Shown here piece after piece: positions 1-7,205 of a stretch of 9,260 nt of DNA. Every line of letters begins with the position of its first letter. Within the stretch, counting starts at the first letter, position 1. A program made the position numbers and the translations under genes. Source of the stretch: Methylococcales bacterium (GTDB lineage Bacteria > Pseudomonadota > Gammaproteobacteria > Methylococcales > Methylomonadaceae); assembly GCA_023146575.1 (NCBI GenBank), contig JAGLBU010000154.1, positions 1 to 9,260 of the forward strand, written 5' to 3'. The notes below the pieces were generated by a model. The model was not told where the DNA came from. It searched no databases and saw only the letters and a program-made list of their open reading frames with translations.

Positions 1-1323
1 ATTCAACAAGGCGAGGCTTCTATTTTATTAGGTACACGGTCTGCTTTATTTACACCCTTTAAAAATTTAGGGTTGATTATTTTAGATGAGGAGCATGATG
101 ATTCGTTTAAACAACAAGATAGATTACGATTTTCAGCGCGAGATGTGGCTATTATGCGCGCAAAAATAAGCCATATCCCCATTCTATTAGGCTCGGCTAC
201 GCCCTCGTTAGAATCACTGGCAAATGTTGAAAAAAAACGCTTTCAGAGATTATCCTTACCACAACGTGCAGGTAACGCTTGCCCGCCTAAAATAGCCGTG
301 TTAGACATTCGTAACAAGCGTATGCATCAAGGATTATCGGCGGTATTATTACAACAAATAGAAGACACGTTGAGTCAAAAACAGCAGGTGCTTATTTTTT
401 TAAATCGGCGAGGATTTGCGCCAAGGCTGATGTGTCATGGCTGTGGCTGGGTGGCTTGTTGTGCGCATTGCGATGCCAATCTTGTGATTCATCAACAACC
501 GCCACAGCTTCGTTGTCATCATTGTCAGCATCAATATTTACTAATTACCCAGTGCCCAGCTTGTCAAAAAAATGATTTAAATGCCCTAGGATTAGGCACA
601 GAACGAGTGGAGCAGTTTTTAAATCAACGCTACCCTGATAAAACCATCATTCGCTTAGACGCTGAAAGCACGCAAAAAAAAGGCGCGTTAGAACACTATT
701 TAGCTCAGATTAATCAAGGTGATGCTGATATTATTTTAGGGACACAAATGCTGGCAAAAGGGCATCACTTTCCAAACGTAACCCTTGCCGTATTGCTGGA
801 TATTGATAGCCGATTGTACAGTTTAGATTTTAGAGCACCCGAAAAATTAGCCCAATTAATTACCCAAGTAGCAGGACGATCAGGCAGAGGCTTGCAACAA
901 GGCAAGGTCTTAATTCAAACCCGACAACCGCAACACCCGTTGTTAATCACCCTCATTAACCAAGGCTACAGCGCTTTTGCCCAACAAGCCTTAACAGAAC
1001 GTAAAATGGCGTTATTACCCCCGTACAGTTATCAAGCACTTTTTCGGGTCGAGGTGTTTAAGGAACAATTAGCTGAGGATTTTTTTGAACAATTTATGCC
1101 TATTATTGAGCAGCACAATCAACATAGCATTTTAGTATTAGGGCCTGTGGATGCACCGATGCGAAAACGTGAAAAACGCTACCGATTTCAATTATTATTT
1201 CAGAGTGACAACCGCGCACATTTGCAAATATTTTTAAGCCAATTATTGCCGCACATTAATCGATTAAAACCTGCAAAAAAAATACAATGGTCGTTAGACG
1301 TAGACCCTATTGATTTGTATTAA
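1..1323 (+). CDS. priA: Primosomal protein N' (replication-restart helicase PriA), 5'-truncated by window edge
   Basis: PriA is a superfamily 2 3'-5' DNA helicase that recognises stalled forks and reloads the DnaB helicase in the cytoplasm. The frame is open from base 1, so about 290 N-terminal residues (DNA-binding domain, Walker A) lie outside; 440 remain. Visible in order: GTRSALF at residues 11-17, the Walker B box DEEH at 29-32, GSATPS near 64-69, and a zinc module of eight ligand cysteines at 145, 148, 154, 157, 172, 175, 185 and 188. That spacing (3-6-3-15-3-10-3) is identical to E. coli C436-C479. Motif V (GTQMLAKGHHFP) and motif VI (QVAGRSGRG) follow, then the C-terminal domain with RKREKRYRFQ-like basic residues. 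It ends with TAA at 1321. A TTG codon at 73 is internal, since conserved PriA sequence precedes it. No terminator is visible before the next gene. Confidence 0.97.
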   Translation: MQQGEASILLGTRSALFTPFKNLGLIILDEEHDDSFKQQDRLRFSARDVAIMRAKISHIPILLGSATPSLESLANVEKKRFQRLSLPQRAGNACPPKIAVLDIRNKRMHQGLSAVLLQQIEDTLSQKQQVLIFLNRRGFAPRLMCHGCGWVACCAHCDANLVIHQQPPQLRCHHCQHQYLLITQCPACQKNDLNALGLGTERVEQFLNQRYPDKTIIRLDAESTQKKGALEHYLAQINQGDADIILGTQMLAKGHHFPNVTLAVLLDIDSRLYSLDFRAPEKLAQLITQVAGRSGRGLQQGKVLIQTRQPQHPLLITLINQGYSAFAQQALTERKMALLPPYSYQALFRVEVFKEQLAEDFFEQFMPIIEQHNQHSILVLGPVDAPMRKREKRYRFQLLFQSDNRAHLQIFLSQLLPHINRLKPAKKIQWSLDVDPIDLY

Positions 1324-1337
1324 ATAAAAACACGGCA

Positions 1338-1372
1338 TTGACCCTTGAATTTTACACGAACCGCTATATATT
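1338..1372 (+). promoter_or_regulatory. Candidate sigma-70 promoter for the DegQ-like protease gene
   Basis: In the 88-base gap after priA, TTGAAT (1345-1350) and TATATT (1367-1372, 5/6 to TATAAT) are separated by 16 bases. An overlapping TTGACC at 1338 would need a 21-base spacer to reach TATATA at 1365. TTTACA (1351) with TATACG (1374, 17-base spacer) is a third possibility. The A+T-rich context makes the exact choice uncertain. No sigma-E-type GAACTT box is visible. Confidence 0.3.
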
Positions 1373-1411
1373 TTATACGTCCCCTTTCGTTTAATTATTA
1401 GGAGTTTTACC

Positions 1412-2773
1412 ATGCTCTCTCGCTATAAGGTTTTGATCTTACTTCTGTTCGGTATCTTGACCACTTCGGTACAAGCTGCCTTACCTCTTCATGATTCTAA
1501 TGGCACCGCATTGCCATCATTGTCTCCTATGTTAAAGCGGGTTAATCCTGCGGTGGTGAATATTTCAACTTTCTCAACCACACAAGAAGCGTATAACCCT
1601 TTGATGAATGATCCGTTTTTTCGGCATTTTTTTCAAATCCCTGAGCAACAACGCCAGCAAAAAAAACCGCAAAAACGTCAAAGGAGTGCTGGGTCTGGGG
1701 TGATTATTGATCGTACGAAAGGGCTGGTTATTACCAATCATCATGTGGTCAATAATGCAGATGAAGTCCATATTGCTCTGATTGATGGACGTAGTTTTCC
1801 TGCAAAAATTATTGGTCGTGATCCTGAATTAGACATCGCTTTATTACAAATTAAAGCCGATAATTTAAGCCAAGTGCCGTTAGCAAATTCTGATATTTTG
1901 GAAGTAGGCGATTTTGCGGTGGCAATTGGTAACCCTTTTGGGTTAGGGCAAACGGTGACCACAGGGATTATCAGCGCCCTAGGTCGTACAGGCTTAGGCA
2001 TAGAAGGCTATGAAAATTTCATTCAAACCGATGCCTCCATTAATCCAGGTAATTCAGGCGGTGCGTTGGTTAATTTACAAGGTCAGTTAATTGGGATTAA
2101 TACCGCGATTATTGCACCATCGGGCGGTAATGTCGGTATAGGCTTTGCAATTCCGATTAATATGGTCAAAGCCAGCATCAAACAAATCCAACAATATGGT
2201 GAAGTAAAACGTGGGCGTATTGGGGTTACGATTCAAGATATTAACATCGAATTACGCAAAGCCTTTAATTTAAAAAATGGCCAGCAAGGCGTGCTAGTAA
2301 CAGGTGTAGTGAAAAATTCTGCAGCGCAAAAAGCTGGAATTCAACAAGGTGATGTGATTGTGAGTGTGGATAATAAACCCACCAAATCATCGGGTGAATT
2401 ACGAAGCCGCATTGGTATTAAAGCCATTGGCGATCAAATCAATGTGACGGTGATTCGTAAAGGAAATTTAGAAAACTTCTCTGTAAAAGTCAGCGATCCA
2501 AAACAAGGTACGGTGCAAACAAAAAAACATCAATTATTGGAAGGGATGCAATTAGAGGATAATGGCAACGGCCAAGGGGTTTTGATTGTGGGTATGAAAC
2601 CTAATTCTTTTGCGGTGTATAGTGGTTTACGCCCTGGTGATATTATTTTAGGCGCAAATAGACAAAAGGTGTCTTCTATCGACGGGTTGAATAAAGCTTT
2701 GCAAAAAGCTAGTAAAAAGATTTTATTGCGAATTAACCGAAAAGGTCGATTGTTTTATTTAGTGATTCGTTAA
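1412..2773 (+). CDS. degQ: Periplasmic Do/DegQ family serine endoprotease (HtrA)
   Basis: An HtrA-family protease and chaperone that degrades misfolded envelope proteins in the periplasm. The 453 residues compare with about 455 in E. coli DegQ. The Sec signal peptide is residues 1-22, with a likely cut after VQA. The trypsin-like domain spans about 38-260, with catalytic triad H111 (in TNHHVV), D141 (in DPELDIALLQI) and S215 (in GNSGGALV). A short, Q/K/R-rich LA loop sits at about 57-95. PDZ1 spans about 268-360 (carboxylate loop near GRIGV) and PDZ2 about 378-453. The short loop and overall length favour DegQ over DegP, although MucD-type naming is equally possible. The ATG at 1412 has an AGGAG Shine-Dalgarno at 1400-1404 and is followed directly by the signal peptide. 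The gene stands alone, between a weak promoter and a strong terminator. Confidence 0.93.
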   Translation: MLSRYKVLILLLFGILTTSVQAALPLHDSNGTALPSLSPMLKRVNPAVVNISTFSTTQEAYNPLMNDPFFRHFFQIPEQQRQQKKPQKRQRSAGSGVIIDRTKGLVITNHHVVNNADEVHIALIDGRSFPAKIIGRDPELDIALLQIKADNLSQVPLANSDILEVGDFAVAIGNPFGLGQTVTTGIISALGRTGLGIEGYENFIQTDASINPGNSGGALVNLQGQLIGINTAIIAPSGGNVGIGFAIPINMVKASIKQIQQYGEVKRGRIGVTIQDINIELRKAFNLKNGQQGVLVTGVVKNSAAQKAGIQQGDVIVSVDNKPTKSSGELRSRIGIKAIGDQINVTVIRKGNLENFSVKVSDPKQGTVQTKKHQLLEGMQLEDNGNGQGVLIVGMKPNSFAVYSGLRPGDIILGANRQKVSSIDGLNKALQKASKKILLRINRKGRLFYLVIR

Positions 2774-2785
2774 AGCTTTGTTAAC

Positions 2786-2818
2786 AAAAAGGCAACCGTT
2801 ATTAAGTTGCCTTTTTTT
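2786..2818 (+). terminator. Rho-independent terminator, probably bidirectional
   Basis: An 11-bp perfect inverted repeat (AAAAAGGCAAC at 2786-2796 with its complement at 2806-2816) encloses a 9-base loop, and a run of seven T follows the GC core on the plus strand. It begins 12 bases after the protease stop codon. The A run on the left provides a U tract for minus-strand transcripts too, so it probably also ends the convergent unit that stops at 2826. Confidence 0.9.
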
Positions 2819-2825
2819 AAATTTT

Positions 2826-3092
2826 TTAAACGCGCGTTTCTGCAAATTTTTGCAGTGCTTTAGGCGCGAAAGCGGCTAGTAAAAAACCAAAGGTTAGAAA
2901 AATACCCGTTTGCTGGGTATCCACTTCTGAAAGTAACAGACTAATAGTGCCAAACATAATACTCGCTAATAACGCGACAAAACTCATTGCGCGCATAGAC
3001 GATTTTCGGCCGGGGGCTTCTTCTAAAAAACCTTTAGGTTCAAAAATTACTTCAATGTCATCATCGTCTATATCATCATCGTATCTTTCCAT
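2826..3092 (-). CDS. Small acidic protein with two predicted membrane segments, unknown function
   Basis: I do not recognise this 88-residue protein. Its N-terminus is strikingly acidic: eight Asp and two Glu in the first 14 residues, written by GAT/GAC-rich codons. A short linker (about 15-33) ends in basic residues (GRKSSMR), then come two hydrophobic helices at about 34-55 and 61-78 and an amphipathic tail (KALQKFAETRV). The basic residues before the first helix and at the tail suggest both termini are cytoplasmic with an inner-membrane hairpin (positive-inside inference). The ATG has a good GAGGAG Shine-Dalgarno at 3101-3106, 8 bases away, which supports a real gene. It lies 59 bases downstream of the regulator gene on the same strand with no terminator between, so co-transcription is likely. 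It ends beside the shared bidirectional terminator. Confidence 0.75.
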   Translation of the reverse strand: MERYDDDIDDDDIEVIFEPKGFLEEAPGRKSSMRAMSFVALLASIMFGTISLLLSEVDTQQTGIFLTFGFLLAAFAPKALQKFAETRV

Positions 3093-3151
3093 TCTATCTT
3101 CTCCTCATAAAACATCGTTTGTTGTGTTAAAAGTTCAATTAAAAAATGAGC

Positions 3152-4855
3152 CTAATTTTCTTCGTTCCACGTGTAAACTACTTCTACTTTGTTTCCAGGT
3201 TCACTGTAAACCAATGATTGGCAAAGATCATTCACTAAAATAATTCCTCGCCCGTACAATACTAATCCTTCGGTGAGTCTTGGTTTATTTAATACTTTAG
3301 AAATATCAAAACCATCACCGCTATCAACAATGGTTATTTTAATCTTAAGCTGTTTGTCTTTACGAAAACCTTTCAGTGAAAAACTAATATTACCCGTTGC
3401 TAACGTTGCTAGACGTTTTTCACGTTCATTAAAATAATTTCCAAAACCTTCTGGGGTACTTTTTAAAGTAGAGTCTAATTTTAAAATACCATGATCAAGG
3501 GAATTCACATAGAGTTCTGTTAAAATAGTATATAAAGGTTGTAAATGATCCTCCAGCTTCTTTTCCATATTTTTTAACTGGGTAATCAATAATGGAATAG
3601 GGTCTTGATTGGTAAGCTCTGTTCCCGCTAAGGTTAATTGATAATGCCATGCCCATTGATCGCTGGTTTGAATTTCAATGGTTTTAGATTTTTCAGATGT
3701 TGTGGTTGCCGTTTTTCCTGTTTGTTCAAACAAACCATCGGCACAGATTATTTCCGCCAGACTAATATCATCTTCTGTTTTTCCGCCTTCACAAAATTGC
3801 ATTAATGCTTCTCCAGTATCAACCGTAACATCGTGATGGCTATCAGATTCTAATAGTGCTTCTAATCGAGGTTGACCAAAAAGCTCTTTTTGAGGGTTAG
3901 TGGCTTCAATAACGCCATCACTGAACATGATAATACTATCGCCAATACGGATAGGAACTTTTTCAAACAAAGGTTTGTAATCTATATTAGCGGTGACGCT
4001 TAAAGGGTAAATCGCCGACGCAATTTTTTGCTTGATTTTATGAGTCCCTTTGATAATCACATCGGGCATTCCACAGCTGCAAATCAAGGCATAATCAAGC
4101 TCTTTTCGAATAATTACGTACTGTACCGCCATAAACATTCCAATTGGCAGTATCTGTTTGAGTTTATTATTCATCTCAGCTAAAATTTTATCGCCTGTAA
4201 AGCCTTTTGCAATCATTGCTTTAAAGACATTTGAAGCAGGAAGTGCTCCAATAGCGGCTTTTAACCCATGCCCTGTAAAATCGGCTAACATTACATGTAA
4301 TTCGCCAGAAGGTGCCATTGCACTTAAAAAAATGTCACCACTAAACATTTCCGCCGACTTAAGTAAGGTTTTAATTTCACCACTATGATGACTGTCAGCA
4401 AGAATAGCTTGATTAAACACCATTTTTGCAACTTCTTGGTCTCTTTGGGTGGATGCGACCATCGCATGATAACGACTGTATAATATCGATAAGCGTTCAA
4501 CTGATTTTATCCGCGCTAATAATATACGCAAATCAACGGGTTTAACAATGAAATCATCGCCTCCTGAATCAATACATTCGGAGAGTTTGACATCATCTGA
4601 AACGGCTGTGACAAAAATAATAGGCACAAAGGCAGTTTGCTCACATAAGGCTTTGATGCGCTTGCAGGATTCAATTCCATCCATAACAGGCATCATCAAA
4701 TCCATAAAAACAATAAAAGGCTCATGTTCTATAAATTTTTCAACCGCTTGCAAGCCATTTTCGGCTTCAACCACTTCATAACCATTACGTTTCAATAAAA
4801 CATTCAATAAATGGCGGTTTATTTTATTATCATCAACAACTAATGCTTTTTTCAT
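3152..4855 (-). CDS. Response regulator with PP2C/SpoIIE phosphatase and RsbW-like HATPase domains (HsbR/CrsR type)
   Basis: A 567-residue cytoplasmic partner-switching regulator. Residues 1-120 are a receiver domain: acidic pair D8/D9, phospho-acceptor D52 (in FMDLMMPVMDG), T83 and K105 (VKP). A helical linker follows at about 120-150. A PP2C/SpoIIE phosphatase spans about 155-372, with metal-binding candidates D174 (SGD), D192 (ADFTGHG), D313 (FSDGV) and D362/D363. After a Thr/Ser/Lys-rich linker (about 377-395), a GHKL HATPase spans about 400-565, with N-box E447, N451 and H455, DSGDGFD at 511-517 and GRGI at 535-538. In Pseudomonas HsbR and Shewanella CrsR this layout both phosphorylates and dephosphorylates a STAS protein, controlling an anti-sigma or output factor. 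Function here is inferred from architecture. The ATG has a near-perfect AGGAGG at 4866-4871. No histidine kinase or STAS gene is adjacent in the window. Confidence 0.93.
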   Translation of the reverse strand: MKKALVVDDNKINRHLLNVLLKRNGYEVVEAENGLQAVEKFIEHEPFIVFMDLMMPVMDGIESCKRIKALCEQTAFVPIIFVTAVSDDVKLSECIDSGGDDFIVKPVDLRILLARIKSVERLSILYSRYHAMVASTQRDQEVAKMVFNQAILADSHHSGEIKTLLKSAEMFSGDIFLSAMAPSGELHVMLADFTGHGLKAAIGALPASNVFKAMIAKGFTGDKILAEMNNKLKQILPIGMFMAVQYVIIRKELDYALICSCGMPDVIIKGTHKIKQKIASAIYPLSVTANIDYKPLFEKVPIRIGDSIIMFSDGVIEATNPQKELFGQPRLEALLESDSHHDVTVDTGEALMQFCEGGKTEDDISLAEIICADGLFEQTGKTATTTSEKSKTIEIQTSDQWAWHYQLTLAGTELTNQDPIPLLITQLKNMEKKLEDHLQPLYTILTELYVNSLDHGILKLDSTLKSTPEGFGNYFNEREKRLATLATGNISFSLKGFRKDKQLKIKITIVDSGDGFDISKVLNKPRLTEGLVLYGRGIILVNDLCQSLVYSEPGNKVEVVYTWNEEN

Positions 4856-5122
4856 TGAAAAACAACCTCCTTTTTATTGAAAATGTACGTTTAAGTGGGA
4901 ATATTTAATTGAAATAACTCGAAGTTTCAGCGATAAAAATCGTCTAAAACAATATTTGGACACGAAAAGACGTTGAGTGGTCATGGCTGATTTCAAAAAA
5001 TATAAAATTTACAGTTAATAGAAAATACTTCTTTTATCCGACTTGCTAAACATAAAACAGACCATTTGCGTATAATATTATTGCTATTATAAATTAATTC
5101 AAACCTATTCAATGATAATATT
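4856..5122. other. A+T-rich divergent intergenic region
   Basis: These 267 bases separate the minus-strand regulator from the plus-strand lipoprotein gene. They hold the regulator's AGGAGG site, an imperfect dyad TGAAA...TTTCA (4910-4929), a short inverted repeat CGAT-AAAA-ATCG (4931-4942) and, at the right end, the -10 region and dyad of the lipoprotein gene. I saw no convincing promoter for the regulator: several TTGAAT/TATAAT-like pairs occur, but their spacings are poor. I saw no structured RNA and no credible small gene. Confidence 0.6.
5071..5091 (+). promoter_or_regulatory. Promoter -10 region with overlapping 7-bp dyad, upstream of lipoprotein gene
   Basis: A perfect TATAAT lies at 5071-5076 and a second, extended -10-like element (TG-C-TATTAT) at 5082-5090. 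No good -35 box is found at the normal distance. The stretch is also a perfect inverted repeat, TATAATA (5071-5077) and TATTATA (5085-5091) around a 7-base spacer, so a regulator bound here would cover the -10 region. In DNA this A+T-rich, chance dyads are common. Confidence 0.35.
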
Positions 5123-5545
5123 ATGAAAAAACGACTTAGCCTGCTTTTGTTGCCTTTACTTTTATGCGCCTGTAGTGACCAAAATCAATACGAAGCTACG
5201 GTCTTAACCGAAATGCAACAAGAAAAAGACCTTAAAGATTATAAAATTGACCCTCAAGAAATGACGACTTGCGTAGTCGATTTAACGTCTAAAAAAATGG
5301 CGGGGTTATTTCCTTTTGACCCTGCACGTATGGAAGCTTTTCAAAATTACACGTCTATGCTCACGATTTCTCAAGCAAAAGATCCTAAAAAAACAATGAT
5401 TGAGCTCAGTAAACGTTTTGGCTCGCCCAAAGCTTTACAGGAAGCACGGATTAATTACACTGAAAATGTCGGTAACTGTCTTGCGTCCCTTATTATGAAG
5501 TCCGAAGCAAAAGTGCTTGAAGAGGTTAAAGCCAAAGCGCCTTAA
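5123..5545 (+). CDS. Small putative lipoprotein, unknown function
   Basis: A 140-residue protein with a lipoprotein signal peptide: MKKR, a leucine-rich core, then a lipobox best read as LCAC with the lipidated cysteine at C17 (C15 is the alternative). Ser at +2 predicts sorting to the outer membrane under the Lol rule. The mature part is hydrophilic and mostly helical in character, with two further cysteines (C50 and C119) that could form a periplasmic disulfide. I do not recognise the family. The start is set by the signal peptide, since there is no clear Shine-Dalgarno. A 4-codon frame (5112-5126) begins at an upstream ATG and its TGA overlaps this ATG as ATGA. The gene ends one base before the convergent fumC stop. 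It could be an envelope accessory protein, but nothing in the sequence says which. Confidence 0.8.
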   Translation: MKKRLSLLLLPLLLCACSDQNQYEATVLTEMQQEKDLKDYKIDPQEMTTCVVDLTSKKMAGLFPFDPARMEAFQNYTSMLTISQAKDPKKTMIELSKRFGSPKALQEARINYTENVGNCLASLIMKSEAKVLEEVKAKAP

Positions 5546-5546
5546 T

Positions 5547-6929
5547 TTACTCCACACCACCGTTCGTTAAATGCATAGGATCTAAAAGCTTTTCTAACTC
5601 TGATCGCGTTAGATCCGTCATTTCAAGTGTAACCTCTATAATAGGTCTTTTTTGTTTATAAGCTGCTTTTGCAATTTCAGCAGCTTTTAAGTACCCAATA
5701 ATAGGATTCAATGCCGTCACTAAAATAGGATTTTTTGCCAACGCTTGTTGTAAATGATCTTCTTGTACCGTGAAATCTGCAATGGCTTTTTCTGCCAATA
5801 AACGGCTCGCCATGGATAATAACTGGATACTTTGTAGAATATTATAGGCAATAACGGGCAACATCACATTTAATTGAAACGAGCCTGATTGTCCTGCCAC
5901 TGTAATAGTAGCATCATTTCCAATCACTTGTGCAGCGACCATTGCTACCGCTTCTGGAATCACAGGATTTACTTTCCCTGGCATAATACTGCTACCAGGT
6001 TGTAGTGCTTTTAATTCTATTTCACCCAGTCCTGTTAAAGGGCCGCTATTCATCCAACGTAAATCGTTGGATATTTTCATCAAACTAACTGCAATGGTTT
6101 TACATTGCCCTGATAATTCAACAATCGTATCTTGGCAACTTAAGCTTTCAAAAAAAGATTCATTCGGTTTAAAAGGAAGTTTTGTTTCTATTGCCAAACA
6201 ATCTGCAAATTTTTGCGCAAACTCAGGATGGGCATTAATACCTGTTCCCACAGCTGTTCCGCCTTGAGCAAGTTGATAAAGCCTTGGCAATGTGGCTTCA
6301 ATACGTTCAATACTTTTCCGAATTTGCAAGGCCCAGCCATTTAATTCCTGACTCAATCGCACAGGCATCGCGTCCATTAAATGGGTGCGTCCTGTTTTTG
6401 TAATCGTATCAACTGTTTCAGCTTTTGCCTCTATTACCGTAATTAAATGTTGAAGACTCGGGATTAGTTGACGTTGACATTCTAAACTGGCACTCACATG
6501 AATCGCCGTTGGAATCACATCATTACTACTTTGTCCCTGATTCACATCATCATTAGCACTAATTGATAATCCTGAAATTTTAGCCGCTAAATGCGCTAAC
6601 ACTTCATTCACATTCATATTGGTGCTAGTACCAGACCCTGTTTGAAACACATCAATAGGAAATTGCTCACTGTGTTCATCCGCGAGTAATAGATTTGCCG
6701 CACTAATAATAGCCTGTCCTTTTGCCGAATCCAATTGGTCTAATTTGATATTAACCGTTGCCGCGACTTTTTTAATCAACGCAATGGTTTTGATAAACGT
6801 TTCAGGCATCCTCAAACCACTGATAGGAAAATTATCAACAGCACGCTGAGTCTGAGCGCCATACAGTGCATCAAAAGGAACTTCTACCGCCCCCATACTG
6901 TCTTTTTCGGTTCTGTAATTTTCAATCAT
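5547..6929 (-). CDS. fumC: Class II fumarate hydratase (fumarase C)
   Basis: Iron-independent fumarase of the citric acid cycle, interconverting fumarate and L-malate as a cytoplasmic homotetramer. The 460 residues match the family length. Motifs in order: TGSGTSTNMNVNE (about 97-109), NDDVNQGQSSND (126-137), GRTHLMDAMPV with active-site H183, GGTAVGTGIN (223-232), and the superfamily signature GSSIMPGKVNP (312-322) carrying the catalytic-loop serines S313/S314. The C-terminal GYLKAAEIA segment also matches fumarase. Aspartase is the nearest alternative, but the closest overall resemblance is to FumC. At the B-site position where E. coli has H129 (HPNDDVN) this protein has Ser (S124, SANDDVN). 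The start overlaps the preceding grx-like gene by 8 bases and has no Shine-Dalgarno, suggesting translational coupling. The position downstream of rho is unlike E. coli. Confidence 0.95.
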   Translation of the reverse strand: MIENYRTEKDSMGAVEVPFDALYGAQTQRAVDNFPISGLRMPETFIKTIALIKKVAATVNIKLDQLDSAKGQAIISAANLLLADEHSEQFPIDVFQTGSGTSTNMNVNEVLAHLAAKISGLSISANDDVNQGQSSNDVIPTAIHVSASLECQRQLIPSLQHLITVIEAKAETVDTITKTGRTHLMDAMPVRLSQELNGWALQIRKSIERIEATLPRLYQLAQGGTAVGTGINAHPEFAQKFADCLAIETKLPFKPNESFFESLSCQDTIVELSGQCKTIAVSLMKISNDLRWMNSGPLTGLGEIELKALQPGSSIMPGKVNPVIPEAVAMVAAQVIGNDATITVAGQSGSFQLNVMLPVIAYNILQSIQLLSMASRLLAEKAIADFTVQEDHLQQALAKNPILVTALNPIIGYLKAAEIAKAAYKQKRPIIEVTLEMTDLTRSELEKLLDPMHLTNGGVE

Positions 6930-7173
6930 GATTTAATTTGTTTATAAAAGTTGTAACACCGGTTTCATTAAAAGGCCAATTTAACTCAGATTGCGTATCA
7001 ACATCGTATAAAACAGGAATTTTCACAGCATATCGTGCTTGCCATTGTATTTGCTCAGCAATATCAATTAATTCTAGTCGAATCTTAGGAAAGTGAATCA
7101 AAACACCTCCTAATATTTCATTGGCTTGTTCACACAAGTGACACGCGGAGGTTCCAAATAAAATAAGTTGCAT
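6922..7173 (-). CDS. Glutaredoxin-like thiol protein, DUF836 type
   Basis: An 83-residue single-domain thioredoxin-fold protein. The redox motif CHLC is at residues 11-14 in the typical SACHLCEQA context, the cis-proline is P53 (KIPVLYDV), and the closing ELNWPF (63-68) is characteristic of DUF836 (glutaredoxin-2-like, PF05768) proteins. It is probably a cytoplasmic disulfide oxidoreductase; the physiological substrate is unknown. The ATG lies 32 bases after the rho stop, with no terminator visible and no clear Shine-Dalgarno. Its 3' end overlaps fumC by 8 bases. The context suggests an internal gene of a rho-grx-fumC transcript. Confidence 0.85.
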   Translation of the reverse strand: MQLILFGTSACHLCEQANEILGGVLIHFPKIRLELIDIAEQIQWQARYAVKIPVLYDVDTQSELNWPFNETGVTTFINKLNHD

Positions 7174-7205
7174 ACGCTGTTAACGTTCGTAATAGGACAA
7201 AAAGC

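Noticed and set aside
73..75. TTG as the start of a short PriA-like gene
   Set aside because: The frame is open to base 1, and the 24 residues before it (including GTRSALFTPFKNLG) are conserved PriA sequence, so this is an internal codon of a gene cut by the window edge.
1574..2001. Minus-strand frames inside the DegQ-like gene
   Set aside because: They are antisense shadows of a well-conserved protease with no initiation signals or family resemblance.
2947..3243. A plus-strand frame of 98 codons antisense to the small membrane protein and the regulator's end
   Set aside because: It has Ser-rich shadow composition and no ribosome binding site, and it covers two better supported minus-strand genes and the gap between them.
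4158..4781. Plus-strand frames inside the regulator gene
   Set aside because: They have low-complexity Ser/Ile/Lys composition, mirror conserved receiver and phosphatase codons, and lack a Shine-Dalgarno.
4856..5040. A possible small RNA or sigma-54 site in the divergent intergenic region
   Set aside because: There is no GG-N10-GC pair with the right flanks, no terminator and no stable long hairpin.
5584..5593. AAAAGCTTTT palindrome near the fumC end, as a terminator
   Set aside because: It has no loop and only a two-base GC core, lies within fumC codons and cannot form a stable terminator stem.
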